Positions 1-11,924 of a DNA stretch of 64,000 bases are shown piece after piece (position 1 is the stretch's first letter; each line of letters starts with the position of its first letter). Below the pieces are notes generated by a model. The model saw nothing but the letters and a program-made list of their open reading frames with translations. It was not told the DNA's origin and did no database searches. Source of the DNA: Pogostemon cablin (lineage: Eukaryota; Streptophyta; Magnoliopsida; Lamiales; Lamiaceae); assembly GCA_023678885.1 (NCBI GenBank), contig CM043006.1:9079948-9143947 (forward strand), read 5' to 3'. Both the position numbers and the translations under genes were made by a program.

Positions 1-516
1 ATTTCCCAACTCACCGAGCTTGTTGATTTAATACATGTAAATCTCACCCATTGATGAATCAAAGAAATACATACTGGTTTTCGTGTCAAGGTTATTGTAT
101 AGGGATTAAGAGCACGAACATCTATAATAACTGAGATCAAATTCTCCAATATAGTCAGTATAAGTCGAACGATTTCAAGCGGTCCTGCTCAATTCACACA
201 AAGTGCACTAATGTGATTTTATAGTCAAGACAAACTAATACCAATTCACACTACCACCATCCCGATAGATAGTCCACATCTATCTCGATTATGAGCATCT
301 GTTTATATTTTATAAGGAGTCGACAATATGATCTTCCGTGCGACGCCGCACACCATATTATCTATAGTATAAAGTAAGTGGATTGTTGCATCGACATATA
401 AATAAATTATAATATGCAAAATATTTGATCATGTGACTCTCATTTCAAATTAATTGTTAAAACATTGTTCATACAAAAAGCTAGACTTTTATTATACAAT
501 CCAATAATCTCTCACT
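1..516 (-). repeat. Ty1/copia 3' LTR, cut by the window edge
   Basis: This segment matches 24,690-25,200 and 42,555-43,032 base for base over long stretches, starting with the shared words 'caccgagcttgttgattta' and 'gatgaatcaaagaaatacat'. Those two segments belong to complete LTR copies, so this is the U3-side part of the same LTR. It is oriented on the minus strand because its outer end (tacaatccaata at about 505-516) matches the TG-side end of the 5' LTR at 25,200. A purine-rich tract lies directly right of it, as expected for the 3' LTR of a minus-strand element whose 5' LTR is at 23,811-25,200. The remainder lies left of position 1. Confidence 0.85.
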
Positions 517-532
517 CATACTAAAAGACTAT
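517..532 (-). other. Polypurine tract of the copia element
   Basis: On the minus strand this reads GTATGAGTGAGAGAT immediately upstream of the LTR start. An AGTGGGAGAT-like tract just before a TGTTGGATTG-like LTR start is the usual copia plus-strand primer arrangement. Its position between RNase H and the LTR supports both the orientation and the LTR boundary. Confidence 0.6.
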
Positions 533-1091
533 GCTGCCATGTCAACAACCATACATTTGAATCTCACTCCCACTACATGACCATCAAAAGCTTTCACCTT
601 AATTAAGGTTCTTGTAAATGGATTTACTAGGTTATCTTCCGATGCAATCTTGGCGACAACAACCTTCACCTCATCATACGATTTCTCGTAATAGTTGGTA
701 CTTGCTCTTAATGTGTTTAATTGCCTTATGAACTCGTGATTCCTTCAAGTTTGAACCTGCACCATTATTATTATGATAAATTGTGATAATCTTGGGCAAA
801 CTTAGAATCACATCTAAGTCCATCACGAAATTTCTAGAGTCATACAGACCACTTTAGCTGCCTCATAGGCTCCAATTTTGTTATCTTTCCATGGTGGTGA
901 ACGAAATATATTTCTATATGATACTCCTCCATATTATGGCTCTACTTCCAAAATAAACACATAACCTTGAGGTGGATTTACTGCAGTCCCTATCTGATTT
1001 GAAAAACCCGAATCTATGTAACTCATAAGAAGTAGTGAATCTGTCCGGTAAGCCCATATATAATTTCTAGTCCTTTTTAGGTACATAAATA
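533..1091 (-). pseudogene. Copia RT C-terminus and RNase H, degenerate
   Basis: Minus-strand translation gives recognisable copia pol C-terminal blocks. From the right they are a YLKRTRNYIWAY-like block, then IDSGFSNQIG and GYVF, and near the left end a DNLVNPFTRTL block equivalent to the copia 'ADPFTK' tail. Several in-frame stops interrupt the reading, so it is non-functional. The frame is cut at 1,092 by the 16.6-kb Athila-like insertion and resumes at 17,683. Joining the two sides across one copy of the 5-bp target duplication restores a continuous frame (VRYIFMYLKRT), which fixes the insertion point precisely. No intact RNase H can be made from it. Confidence 0.8.
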
Positions 1092-1096
1092 TATGT

Positions 1097-2707
1097 TGAT
1101 AGTCGTTGAATTCACCTAGATTTTAGGTTGTTTTTGTGTTTGTCTTGTTTGTTTTCGTATTGTATTTCATTTATTTTGTATTAGAAAAGGTGGAAAATAT
1201 ACTTCTAATGTCAAAATATGCAAATACAAGTGTCATGATGGAAAAAACGAGCAAAAACGGATAAATGGTGTAGAAAGAGTGAAGAATAGTAAACTGACAC
1301 AAAAATTCTACCAGCATCACAGAAATTAGGTTAAATTTTTGTGCAGAATTAGGGGAAAAACATGGCAGCGGAGGCTGAGCATACTGACAGAGAAATTCAA
1401 CCAGTAGCATAAAAATCCTGTCAAATTTTTATGCTGAATTGCATAAAAATTCGATAATGCTCACAAATATTCGATCGAATTTTTGTGAAAATAGACACCT
1501 GTCCAGAAAATTAATTTTTATTCTCATTTTGGCTGCTTTTTCTCCAAGTGGGGGATTGGAGAATCAACCCTAGCCTTCATTTTCGTGAAAGACACACACT
1601 CTACACCATTTCCCACACACACTACCATCTCAACCTAAAATTCACTCCATTTATCCATCATTTTCACACTTTCACCCATCAATCTTCATGTTTTTCACTC
1701 ATTCATCACATATCTAAAGGGGAGAGAGGCACTTGGAGGGAGGAGTGCATCTTGAAGGAAGAGATTCAACCCAACCCAAGAAGGGAAGAAAAATTGCCTT
1801 TAAGTTGTAATTTCTTTGTTTTATTTGCGACAATGAAGTTGTGTAAGCATTTTGAGGATGTTTTCATGATGTTTGTTGTTGGCTAGACTTCTTGTGAGGC
1901 TAGCCACTTGATGGATTAGGGATCTATGGATATGTTGAATTTTAAATAGTTTAACTGATGTGATTTTTGGAATTTCTTACATGATCTTTGATTTACTTGA
2001 TTTGTATTGTAATATGTATGGTTGGATTCTCTATTTATGATATTAGGAGGCCCAACCCAATATTATGATTAGGGTTTTGATTGAAATATGTTATTATATG
2101 AATTTCGTATGTTTGTATGTGAAGTATGTGCTAGCATCTTTATAAGCTTAGAACATTCATGTGAGAACACTTAATTGGTTTATCATATTTGATTGATTAA
2201 ACGAGTGAGGAGACTAATCTTTTTATCATAGTACCTTAAGGGAATTGAGAGTGAGATTCAATCTTTTGTGCTTGAAACTTGTAATGAGTTGAGAACCTAA
2301 TTGCCTTGGCCTAGGGATTAGAGGATTATATGTGATTCCTTATATTCCAATGATCAATGATATCTGCCATTTGAATTTAACAAGCCATGTTATATCCTTG
2401 ATCTTAAATGTGATTAGCCTTGCTCTTCTTTAGATTGTCCTACATCCATTTCATTTTCCTTTTAGTTATTTGATACTTTGCTTGATCATCTTTAGTTATT
2501 AATTGCTTTTATTTGCTACTTGCTTAGATAATTGGTAGTCTAATTGCTTTTTCAATTTTCAAAACTCAAAATCTGACCACTCCTATGAAGTATAATTGAA
2601 AAAAAACACGGATACACTCTTTATTTAAATCTCCCTATGATCGATATTTAAACTTAGTCACTCACTACAAACGATAAGGTTCGCTTACCTTAATTAATTT
2701 TAACCTA
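1097..2707 (+). repeat. LTR copy A, inverted relative to its element
   Basis: About 1.6 kb aligning over its full length with the reverse complements of 2,712-4,253 and 16,151-17,677. It starts TGATAGTCGTTGAATTCACC, like the U3 end of the 5' LTR (TGATCATCGTTG), and runs to TTTTAACCTA, missing the last roughly 17 nt of U5. It lies head-to-head with LTR B with only about 9 nt between them. It contains a sense ORF at 1,548-1,886 that is also present in copies B and C. Confidence 0.85.
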
Positions 2708-2711
2708 GACA

Positions 2712-4253
2712 CAATTTAGGTTAAAATTGATTAAGGTAATCGAACCTTATCGTTTGTAGTGAGTGACCAAGTTTAAATATTGATCATAGGGAGATTTAAA
2801 TCAAGAGTGTATCCGTGTTTGTTTTCAATCATACTTTATAGGAGTGATCGGATTTTGAGTTTTGAAAATTGAAAAGAGCAGTTAGACTACCAATTATCTA
2901 AGCAAGTAGCCAATAAAAACAATTAATAACTAAAGATGATCAAGCAAAGTATCAAATAACTAAAACGAAAATAAAATGGATGTAGGACAATCTAAAGAAG
3001 AACGAGGCTAACCACAATCAAGATCAGGGATACAACATGACTTATTAACTTCAAATGACAAATATCAATGATCATTGGAATAGAAGCAATCACATATAAT
3101 TCCCTAATCCCTCGGCCAAGGCAATTAGGTACTATGATAACAAGATTAGTCTCCTCACTCAACTAATCAATCAAATATGATAAACCAATTAAGTGTTCTC
3201 ACATGAATGTTCTAAGAATATAAAGATGCTACCACATACTTCACATACTAACATACAAAATTCATATAATAACATGATTCAATCAAAACCCTAATCATAA
3301 TATTGGGTTAGCCCTCCTAATATCACAAATAGAAAATCCAACCACACACATTACAATACAAATCAAGTAAATCAAAGATCATGTAAGAAATTCCAAAAAT
3401 CACATCAATTAAACCATCTAAAATTCAACAAATCCATAGATCCCTAATCCATCAAGTGGCTAGCCTCACAAGAGGTCTAGCCAACAACAAACATCATGAA
3501 AACATCCTCAAAATGCTTACACAACTTCATTGTTGCAAATAAAACAAAGAAATTACAACTTAAAAGAAAATTTTCTTCCCTTCTTGAGTTGGGTTGAATC
3601 TCTTCCTTCAAGATGCTCTCCTCCCTCCAAGTGCCTATTTCCCCTTTAGATATGAGATGAATGAGTGAAAAACATGAAGATTGATGGGTGAAAGTGTTAA
3701 AATGGTGGATAAATGGAGTGAAATTTGGGTTGAGATGGTAGTGTATGTGGGAAATGGTGTAGAGTGTGTGTCTTTCACAAAAATGGAGGCTAGGGTTGAT
3801 TCTCCAATCCCCACTTGGAGAAAAAGCGGACAAAATGGGAATAAAAATAGATTTTCTAGACAGGTGGCTATTTTCATAAAAATTCAACTGAATATTTATG
3901 AGCAACATCGAATTTTTATGCAATTCAACATAAAAATTCGACCGAATTTTTATGCTGCTAGTCGAATTTCTCTGTCAGTGTGCTCAGCCTCTGCTGCCCT
4001 GTTTTTCTCCTGATTCTTCATAAAAATTCGACTGAATTTCTGTAATTTTTTTGTCAGTTTACTATTCTTTACTCTTTTTGCACCATTTTCTCCGTTTTTG
4101 CTCGTTTTCTCCATCGTAACACTTGTAAGTGCATATTTTGACATTAGAAGTATATTTTCCTCCTTTTCTAACATGAAAGAAATGAAATACAATACGAAAA
4201 CAAACAAGACAAACATAAAAAACTTAAAATCAAGGTGAATTAAATGACGATCG
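2712..4253 (-). repeat. LTR copy B, 3' LTR of the Athila-like element
   Basis: Aligns with the 5' LTR at 16,151-17,677 in the same orientation. Its U3 end at 4,253 directly abuts a G-rich polypurine tract (GGGGGG on the minus strand), which identifies it as the 3' LTR. Its U5 end is fused to inverted copy A through a short loop. It carries a 148-codon open frame on the minus strand (3,477-3,923) homologous to the one in copy A. Confidence 0.85.
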
Positions 4254-4270
4254 AACCCCCCAAACTATGA
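4254..4270 (-). other. Polypurine tract of the Athila-like element
   Basis: The plus strand reads aaccccccaaac right of the LTR B boundary, so the minus strand reads GTTTGGGGGGTT immediately upstream of the 3' LTR. This is the expected plus-strand primer and helps set the LTR end at 4,253. Confidence 0.7.
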
Positions 4271-5903
4271 GCGTTGTTCATCCCCGAACAATAGAACGAA
4301 AGAAAAGAACTAGAAGAGGAATTCACCTAGGAAAAAAGAATCCTGAAAACACAAGTAACAATATACCACAATCAATCCTCTTTAACTAACTTAATCAAAT
4401 AGCTCAACGTGAACAATGCCAATCACATACAAGGTTAACAAGTTCTAAAGTCAAAAGAAGCGAAGTAATGTTACCCTTCGATCTCAAGCCTTACGGGCGT
4501 ATGAAGAACACTCAACACTCTTTGAAGTATGTAGGGATAATGCACTCATCGACCAATCATACTCGACTCACCATGACCTTGCAAACGAACTACCCTTCTC
4601 AAGCAACCAAAACTCGACACAAAGATCAAAAAAGACTTTCATTTGGATGTAAAGTATGGCTCTTTGTTAGGGTAGGGTGGTGAATTTGGATAAAAGTGAC
4701 TCATTTTTGTGAGGGTGATCTAAGAGATGATCCTCAATCATTCTTAATATCATTCTTACTTCATCTCCAACTTCCTTCCCATTCTTTTTTCACTTTAAAA
4801 CTTGAGTGATCATTTTAGGTCCTCAATTTAATCTTTCTTTATCCATATATATATATATATATATATCTTTTTGATTCTTTTAGTAGATCCACTCATTTCT
4901 CATTGCCTTGGAAGTGGCTCTTAAGCTCTTGCTTTTTCTAGAATATGAGCATGCCTTATTTTTCAAAGAGCATCACTTCCTTCCATCCTTTATCAACTCA
5001 CTAACTTTCTTCTTGTTCTCTTTTCATCTTTACCCTTTTTCTTATGATTTTCTTCACTTCTTTTCACTCAAAATCAACTCTTTAATCACCCACATGAAAG
5101 GTTTTTATAAGGCCAAAAGTGGGATTTATTATGCTTGTAATGAGCTTTTAAATCAAAGAAAAGTCTAAGGCTCAAAGTGGTTTTCAAGGGAGTATTGTAG
5201 GGTAAGATATGTGGCTAGTAACTTGATCAAAAATGCCCTAAAATCATTTCTAAATATTTTTGTTCATCGGGCTCATTCCGGAAGTCCGCAAGCAAATTCT
5301 AGTTTGTCTAAAGCATGATCGACCCACTCTAAATGAAATTACATACTGCATATGTGTACACGGTTGAGGATTAAACCTTACTTGCTTTTGCTCAAGATCT
5401 AAGGCACATTACCCTTTTACTATTTTCCTTTTGAATGAGTTATTCCTCGCATTTTTCAACATCATAGAGTTAAACCATTTAATCAAATCAGTCATTAAGC
5501 ATTTAAAAGCATTATATCATCACCCATATTTCCAATCTAAAGAAAAAGAAAATGAGAAATAAAATCTACCCCACAACACAACGAAAAAAACAAACAAGCT
5601 ACAAAAGCAGGAAATACGAAAGAAAAAGAATAAAGAAAAGAAAAGAACAACACAAAAAGAGAAACAAAAACATCTATACATCCCAAGATCTAGAAATCCT
5701 ATTACACTCCCAAATGAATCCAAAGTCTACCACAATCCCAAAACCAAAACAAACAACCAAATATCCACAGCAAGAGTTTACGAATACAATCCAATCAAAT
5801 TCAAATCAAATCACATTTTGAGGATAGATAAAGAGATAGAGAGTAAGAGATCGAGAGAGAGAGAGAGAAAGTAAGAGGATCGAGCATGCAACGACTTTGG
5901 CTC
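4271..5903 (-). other. 3' untranslated region of the Athila-like element
   Basis: No credible coding frame. A block at 4,620-4,680 (atcaaaaaagactttcattt, then ggctctttgttagggtaggg) is clearly related to 33,495-33,555 in the second Athila-like element, showing that this 3' untranslated region is shared by the two families. It also holds a short (AT)n run at about 4,846-4,867 and a GA-rich run at about 5,822-5,880. Open frames here (for example 4,908-5,168 and 5,552-5,821) are low-complexity and not conserved. Confidence 0.6.
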
Positions 5904-7078
5904 CTAGGACTCCTCAGTGTTATTTCCATCTTCATTCTCACCAATCTCCTCAGTGTCCACATCCTCACCAATCACCTCGGTTTCCTCGTCCTCACCTACT
6001 TCTTCAGGTGCATCTTCATACTCTTGAGGTGGGATATACTCGGGCCAAGGTTGGAACACACAAGGAGCCTAAGGGTTGCTTTGATTATACATCCAAATTA
6101 TCATTTCCTCCATGGTTTGCATGCTCCTCTCCATGTTGTCCATCTTAAAGTCTGTCCTATGCTGATGCCTCTATATCTGTCTGATCTCAGTCCTCTACTC
6201 ACTCCAATCATCTCCTCCTACTCCTTGCTGAGCTGCTGTATCTGAGCTCTCTCCATGCTCGAAGGTAGTATGAGTTGCTCTCTCATCCTCTGGGATCAGC
6301 TCACTCGACCATCTCTGTATCCACAACATGTCTCCCCAATAGATGTTGAACATTGTTTGTAATGAATTTCTGGAGAGCCTTGTCATGATCAAAACCAATA
6401 AGTGCAAGATTTCCTTCTAGATGTTCAGGATAGATAGTAGTCAGACTGATTGTGTCTATCCCGAGCTCTTCTACTATTATAATGACCAATCCTTGTATCA
6501 CAATCCTCTGAGGCCCCTTGCGTTTGGCCACTCTCTTAGCAGTGGCCATCCAGTACGCTCCAGCACTGAAGGTTGTACCATCTATAATTCAACTCAGGAC
6601 ATTCAACTCCCTTTTTCCAATAAACGAACTCTCTGACCTCCCAAATAGGGTGTGTGTTAAAAAATTTTCTATGTATCGCTCGGAGGGGTCCTTATTTATG
6701 CTGCTCTAGAGCCGGTGTGTCATATCTCAATGGCCTTTTATGCAAGGCTCGATGGGTGATAGAGTGCCAAAAATCTCGCTCCACAAAGTTGGCTCGAGTC
6801 TCCCAATCCTTCAGTGTCTCTTTCCTCGGGCTATAAAATAATTGATTCATGTCTTTCGAGGCATAAGTATACTCAGTGTTCTGGAGATGGAACTTCATTA
6901 TCCTAGGAAATGAAATTCTTGTATAATTCGTCACTTTTAGAGTTACCAAAAACTCTAGAGTGAGCCCTCTGTATGTCTCCGGCCATCTTGTGGCGAGCCA
7001 ATCCAATCCAACTCTTTCCATCATCCCTAGCACTTCATTCTGGATTCCCATCACTTCCATGCATCCGTGTATAACCAT
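5904..7078 (-). pseudogene. Athila-type additional ORF downstream of pol (env-position ORF)
   Basis: Reads on the same strand as pol, between integrase and the polypurine tract, the place where Athila elements carry an extra ORF. From the start at 7,078 the first open block (to 6,692) contains WPETYRGLTLEFL, resembling the conserved block of proteins annotated in plant genomes as Athila or Arabidopsis retrotransposon ORF-1. After stops and frame changes it continues through a second block (6,301-6,549: KRVAKRKGPQRIVIQ, then a YPEHLEGNLALIGFDH region). It ends at 5,904 with a strongly acidic tail (GEDEETEVIGEDVDTEEIGE). I see no convincing signal peptide or transmembrane segment, so envelope function is not supported. 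Assignment rests on position plus the TLEFL block. Confidence 0.65.
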
Positions 7079-8900
7079 CTTGTTTTTTTATTTTTGGGAC
7101 AAGCATCCTCCATCTTTGACATTTTTCTCCCCATTTATCTTGTGTGAATTTAACTCCATAATTGGAGGGATGCCACCCTCTTCTCTAGAGATAGGCATTG
7201 ATTCTGTCAAACTTTGCTTGAGTTAGATCTCTTTCCCAATCCTGTTGCCTCACCTACAAATATGCAAATAACTCAATACATCTCCAAATAAAACAACCAA
7301 GAGGCCTCAAGATTCATATGCCATCAACAAACTTAATTTCAAAGCTAAACAAGAGCTTCACTTTTAAGATTTTCAATAAGCATGAAGTACATGGGCATCA
7401 CATAGAAGTCACGTGCCCAAGTATTCATCAATCATCCCAAGACAAATAAGTATAATGCATGCTTCAAATTCTTCAAAAATTTCTCACAATTTATTAATTT
7501 CAAAGCATGCATCTAATACTCTTCACACAAGCTTGATACATGTTCATGCTTCAATTCTCAACAAGTAAGCACACTTGGACACTTTCCATGTATGAGCAAC
7601 ACTTCAAATTTCATGGAAACATTCACACACAACTTACATAACACTTTTCCAAGCTTATCAATCACATTCCACAAGTATTAAGCTCAAAATGCACAAAAAT
7701 TTCACTTAGACATTTTTACGAATACATGGTGGGCATGGATTTCAAGCTTTACTCTCAACACACATACACAGCCCCAAATCTGCTCAATATCCCTAATGCA
7801 GTTCAAATGTAGCTCAAGAACAATATGCATCTAACTCAATTTCAACACAAAAATCACAAATTGAACAAAATCAGTAAGCATTTCACATTTTGCCCTAACT
7901 CAACTTCTTCATAGTTTCAATTAACTCAACTCAACATTCAAACAATCTATCATCCACATTGAACCAATTAATCACTATTCATGAAATTCTAGCCCTAAAC
8001 TTGTAATTTCTCACAAAAATTTTCAACCATACACATGAAATCTTCAGCAAGTATGAAATAGGGAGAAGAACTTACCATTTTCTCTTCAAAATGGTTGAAA
8101 CTAGACTCAAATGGAGTTAAAATCGAGGCCCAACTTCATATTTCCAGCAAGATTAGGGCTCGATGTGTGCGTGCTGTGCGTGAGGAAGAGAGAAATCGAG
8201 TGTGGAGAGTATGGGAGAAGAACAGGGAGTCAGGTTTTAAAAACTGCCCTACTGACATAAAAATTCGATCGAAAAATTGTGCAGTAGGTCAAATTTTTAT
8301 GCAGCCCGACTTACGCTTACCTGGCCCATTACTCATAGAAATTCGATCGAATTTTTCTACGGTGGTCGAATTTTTGTGAGTTTGTTAACTTTTCCACACG
8401 CTGGTTAACTGCAGATAAATTTAAGCACCCTCACAAAAATTTGACCAAATTTTCGTGAATATGTGCCCAAATTTGCAAAACACACTGTAAGAAAAATTCG
8501 ACGTGATGAGGTCGAATATTTCTACCAGAATCACCAAAAAATTTTCTTCCCCTGTTTTCTCAATATTTATCCAATATATCATCATATATGATCAAATGTA
8601 CCCAAAAACTCAAGTCATAGATCAAAACATACACAAAAAACACTCTAAAAACACAATCATGCTCGTCAAGAAAAATTTTAAATTTTCCACAAATTACGAA
8701 AAAGCTATCAAATGCACAACGAGCAACCGCAAACTACAAAACACATTCAAGTGGTGAGTCACACCACACACTCTCCCCCAAACTTAAATCAAACACAAGT
8801 GAAGACTTTAAGTTTGCAAAAAGTGGTGGGACTTACCCTCGACGCATCCAACGTAGCGCTTCTCGTGATCCAATTCTTTAATCTCCCTCAACAAGCATGA
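7079..8900 (-). other. Non-coding spacer between pol and the extra ORF
   Basis: About 1.8 kb with no supportable coding frame. The part at 7,300-8,060 is A/C-rich low-complexity sequence on the plus strand. At 8,250-8,530 it contains several copies of a palindromic word of the form AAAATTCGAYCGAATTTTT, which also occurs repeatedly in this element's LTRs. At 8,770-8,790 a 'ctcccccaaacttaa' block marks the end of the pol transcript region, as also seen at 34,785-34,800 in the second element. Confidence 0.55.
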
Positions 8901-10185
8901 TCAACCTACACCACCAAGAATACAAACAACACATGAAAAATAAAATAAAAGAAAACATACTCTACTAGATATTATGATCAGTTTAAGATGAAGGGTGTCC
9001 ACATACACTATCCCCTTTTGAGAAGGAGATAGGTAATGCTTAACCCGATGCCCATTAACCATGAATTCATCATTGGGCCCTTTGAGTTTCAATGTATGTC
9101 CTCCGATGACCTCTAACAATTCAAATGGACCCATCCACTTAGAATCGAGCTTTACCGGAAACAATTTCAATCTTGAAAATAGCACCTTATCTCCGGGAGC
9201 AAATGTCATCGTGCCACTTTTTTACTTTTTCCTTGTAAATGGTGGAGTTCTCATATGTCTTCTCACAAAACTCTTCCAACTCTACCATCTTCAACAACCT
9301 TGCTTGTTAGGCTTCCTCCTCATCCATATTGAGCCTTTTAATTGCCCATAAAGCATGGTGCTCCAACTTGACGGGAAGGTGATAAGCTTTTCCATAGACC
9401 AATTGGTAAGGAGAAACACCTAAGATAGTTTTGAACACCGTTCTATATGCCCACAAGGCATCATCGTGCTTCTCTGCCCAATCCTTTCTTCATCCATTAA
9501 TTGTCTTCTCCAACACTAGCTTGATTTGGCGATTTGAAACTTTCGCCAATCCATTTGCTTGGGGATGATAAGGTGTGGCAATCCGGTGTTTGACTCCATA
9601 CTTCTTCAAAAGCCCTTCCATCAATTTGTTCACAAAATGTGTGCCTCCATCACTTACTAGAGCTCTGGGACTCCAATCGAGAGAAAATGTTCATTTTCAA
9701 GAATCTTTGAACCACAAATGCATCATTCGTCTTTATGGGAATCGCCTCCACCCACTTGGACACGTAGTCCACAGCCAACAAGATATATTAGTACCCTTAA
9801 GAGGAAGGAAACAATCCCATAAAGTCAATGCCCCATACATAAAAAATTTTCACTTCAATATTCAAAGTCATAGGCATCTCATCCCTTTTTCCGATTCCTC
9901 CTATTCATTGGCACCTATCACAACTTTCCACAAACCTCTTAGCATCTCCAAATAAGGTAGGCCACATGAATCCCGATTGAAAAATCTTAGCTCCTGTCTT
10001 GTGGTGACCAAAATGCCCACCACAAAGAGACGAATGACATAACTCTAGAATCCCCTTAATCTCCTCATTGGACACACATCTCTGAATAACTCCATCCGCA
10101 CAAGTTTTAAACAAGAATGGCTCATCCCAAAAATACTTCTTCACTTCCATGTAAAATTTCTTCAACTTGTACTCACTAAGAAACG
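8901..10185 (-). pseudogene. Ty3/gypsy integrase, degenerate
   Basis: The zinc-binding H2C2 domain is visible at 9,905-10,165: HSSLCGGHFGHHKTG followed by CDRC, giving the H-H-C-C pattern. The catalytic core follows (about 9,400-9,900), with recognisable pieces such as a YVSKWVEAIP block, but it is broken by stops and frameshifts. The C-terminal part at 8,901-9,209 has FAPGDKVLFSRLKLFPVKL and SKWMGPFELLEV, the usual gypsy integrase C-terminal block. It would insert element cDNA into the chromosome. No chromodomain is seen, fitting Athila rather than a chromovirus. Not functional as it stands. Confidence 0.85.
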
Positions 10186-11924
10186 TGGGTCAAATGTCAC
10201 AAGAAGGATAGTTCACATAATCGGCGTACCAAAGAGACGAACTAAATATGAGAGCAAACACCTGGTCAACCTCTACCTTAAGGATCTCCTCATCCAAAAA
10301 TTTATCACCAATCAAAGTCAAATCTTCATCCCCCTCTTCTCTTTCAAGTCTTGATAAGTGATTCGCTATCACATTTTCAACCCCTCTCTTGTCCTTAATC
10401 TCCACATCGAACTCTTGTAGAAGCAATACCCACCGAATCAATCTTGGCTTTGCATCCTTTTTGTTCATGAGATACTTGATGGCCGCATGATCCGTGTATA
10501 CTACTATTTGAGTTCCAACTAAGTAGGGGTGAAACTTCTCAAAGGCATAGACCACCGCTAGAAATTTCTTTTTCGTGGTTGTGTAATTCACTTGACAGGA
10601 ATTCAAAGTCTTAGAGGCATAATAAATGGCTCTAAACTTCTTCTCTTTGGTTTGCCCAAGCACCACTCCTATAGCTTGATCACTTGTATCACAATAGAAC
10701 TCAAAATGTACTCTCCAATCCGGAGCTATAAGTATGGGAGATGAAATCAAAGCCTCCTTGAGTACCTGAAACGAAGCAAGACAATCTTCATCAAATTTAA
10801 ATTTAGTATCCTTTTCAAGAAGCTTACAAAGTGGCTTAGCAATTTTTTAAAAATCCTTAATGAAGCGGCGATAAAAGCCCGCGTGGCCTAAGAACGATCT
10901 AACTCCCTTCTCACTAGTAGGAGGAGGTAGACGTTCTATGGCTATGACTTTTGCTCTATTCACTCTCAAGCCATGCTTCGAAATGTGGTGCCCTAAAACG
11001 ATTCCATCAGTGACCATAAAATGGCATTTCTCTCAATTAAGCACAAGGTTTGTATCATCACAACACTGCAAAACAGTAGATAGGTTAATCAAGCAAAAAT
11101 CATATGCAGAACCATAGACGGAAAAACCATCCATGAAAACCTCCATGATGTTCTCTGTCAACCCACCAAAAATGGCCATCATACATCTTTGAAACATGGC
11201 TGGAGCATTGCACAAACCAAATGGCATCATCCTAAATGCAAAGGTGTCATAGGGACAAGTGCATGTTGTTTTCTCTTGGTCTTCCGGGACTATCAAAATT
11301 TGATTGTACCCCGAGTAACCATTGAGAAAATAATAATACTTATGTCCGACTAATCTATCAAGCATTTGATCAATGAATGGAAGTGGGAAATGGTCTTTAC
11401 GAGTGTTGTCATTAAGTTTTCTATAATCAACACAAACTCTCTAACCGGTGGTAGTCCTCGTGGCAATTATCTCATTAGTATCGGACCTCACAATGGTCAT
11501 ACCACCCTTTTTTGCTACCACATGCAAAGGGATCATGTAAGGAATATCACTAATTGGAAAGATGATACCCACATCAAGCCATTTCAACACTTCCGTTCTT
11601 ACAACCTCTTGCATTATAGGATTAAGACGACATTGTTTTGCACACAAGACTTATCCTCTTTCATTAAATGAATCTTATGCATGCATAGAGAGAGCTTATA
11701 CCTTTCAAATCCTTAATGGACCAACCAATGGAAGATTTGTGCTTTCTTAACACCCTCAACAATTCCTCCAATTCTAAGTCATTTAAGGATGAAGATACAA
11801 TTACTGGATAAGTGTCATTTTCCCCCAAGTATGCATACTTCAAATGCTCCGGTAAAGGCTTTAACTCCTCATTTTTTCTCCTCTTTTTCCTACTCTTTAG
11901 GCTCTTTTTCCAACTTCTTTTCAA
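10186..11924 (-). pseudogene. Ty3/gypsy reverse transcriptase and RNase H, degenerate
   Basis: In order from 11,924: a linker block (LKPLPEHLKYAYLGEND), the RT fingers (11,441-11,647, with VAKKGGMTIV), the palm (11,033-11,365, LNGYSGYNQI and MPFGLCNAPAMFQ), the thumb (about 10,750-11,033, FLGHAGFYRRFIKDF) and RNase H (10,190-10,750, CDTSDQAIGVVLGQ and VYTDHAAIKYLMNKK). The catalytic box reads FMDG where the family has two aspartates, so the second catalytic Asp is lost. RNase H has KKKFLAV where a K-E pair is usual. Frameshifts separate the blocks. It converts element RNA to cDNA in the intact family. Confidence 0.9.

Larger units (their letters stand above)
1097..4253. repeat. Giant near-spacerless palindrome of two LTRs
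   Basis: Two arms of about 1.55 kb are reverse complements, with the axis at about 2,712. The inner stems are AACCTA (2,702-2,707) and TAGGTT (about 2,717-2,722) with a 9-nt loop. The arms differ by scattered substitutions, so the palindrome is old. Confidence 0.85.

Noticed and set aside
4908..5168. An 86-codon hydrophobic plus-strand frame
   Set aside because: Phe/Leu/Ser-rich low-complexity sequence in the 3' untranslated region of the Athila-like element, antisense to it and not kept in the related element.
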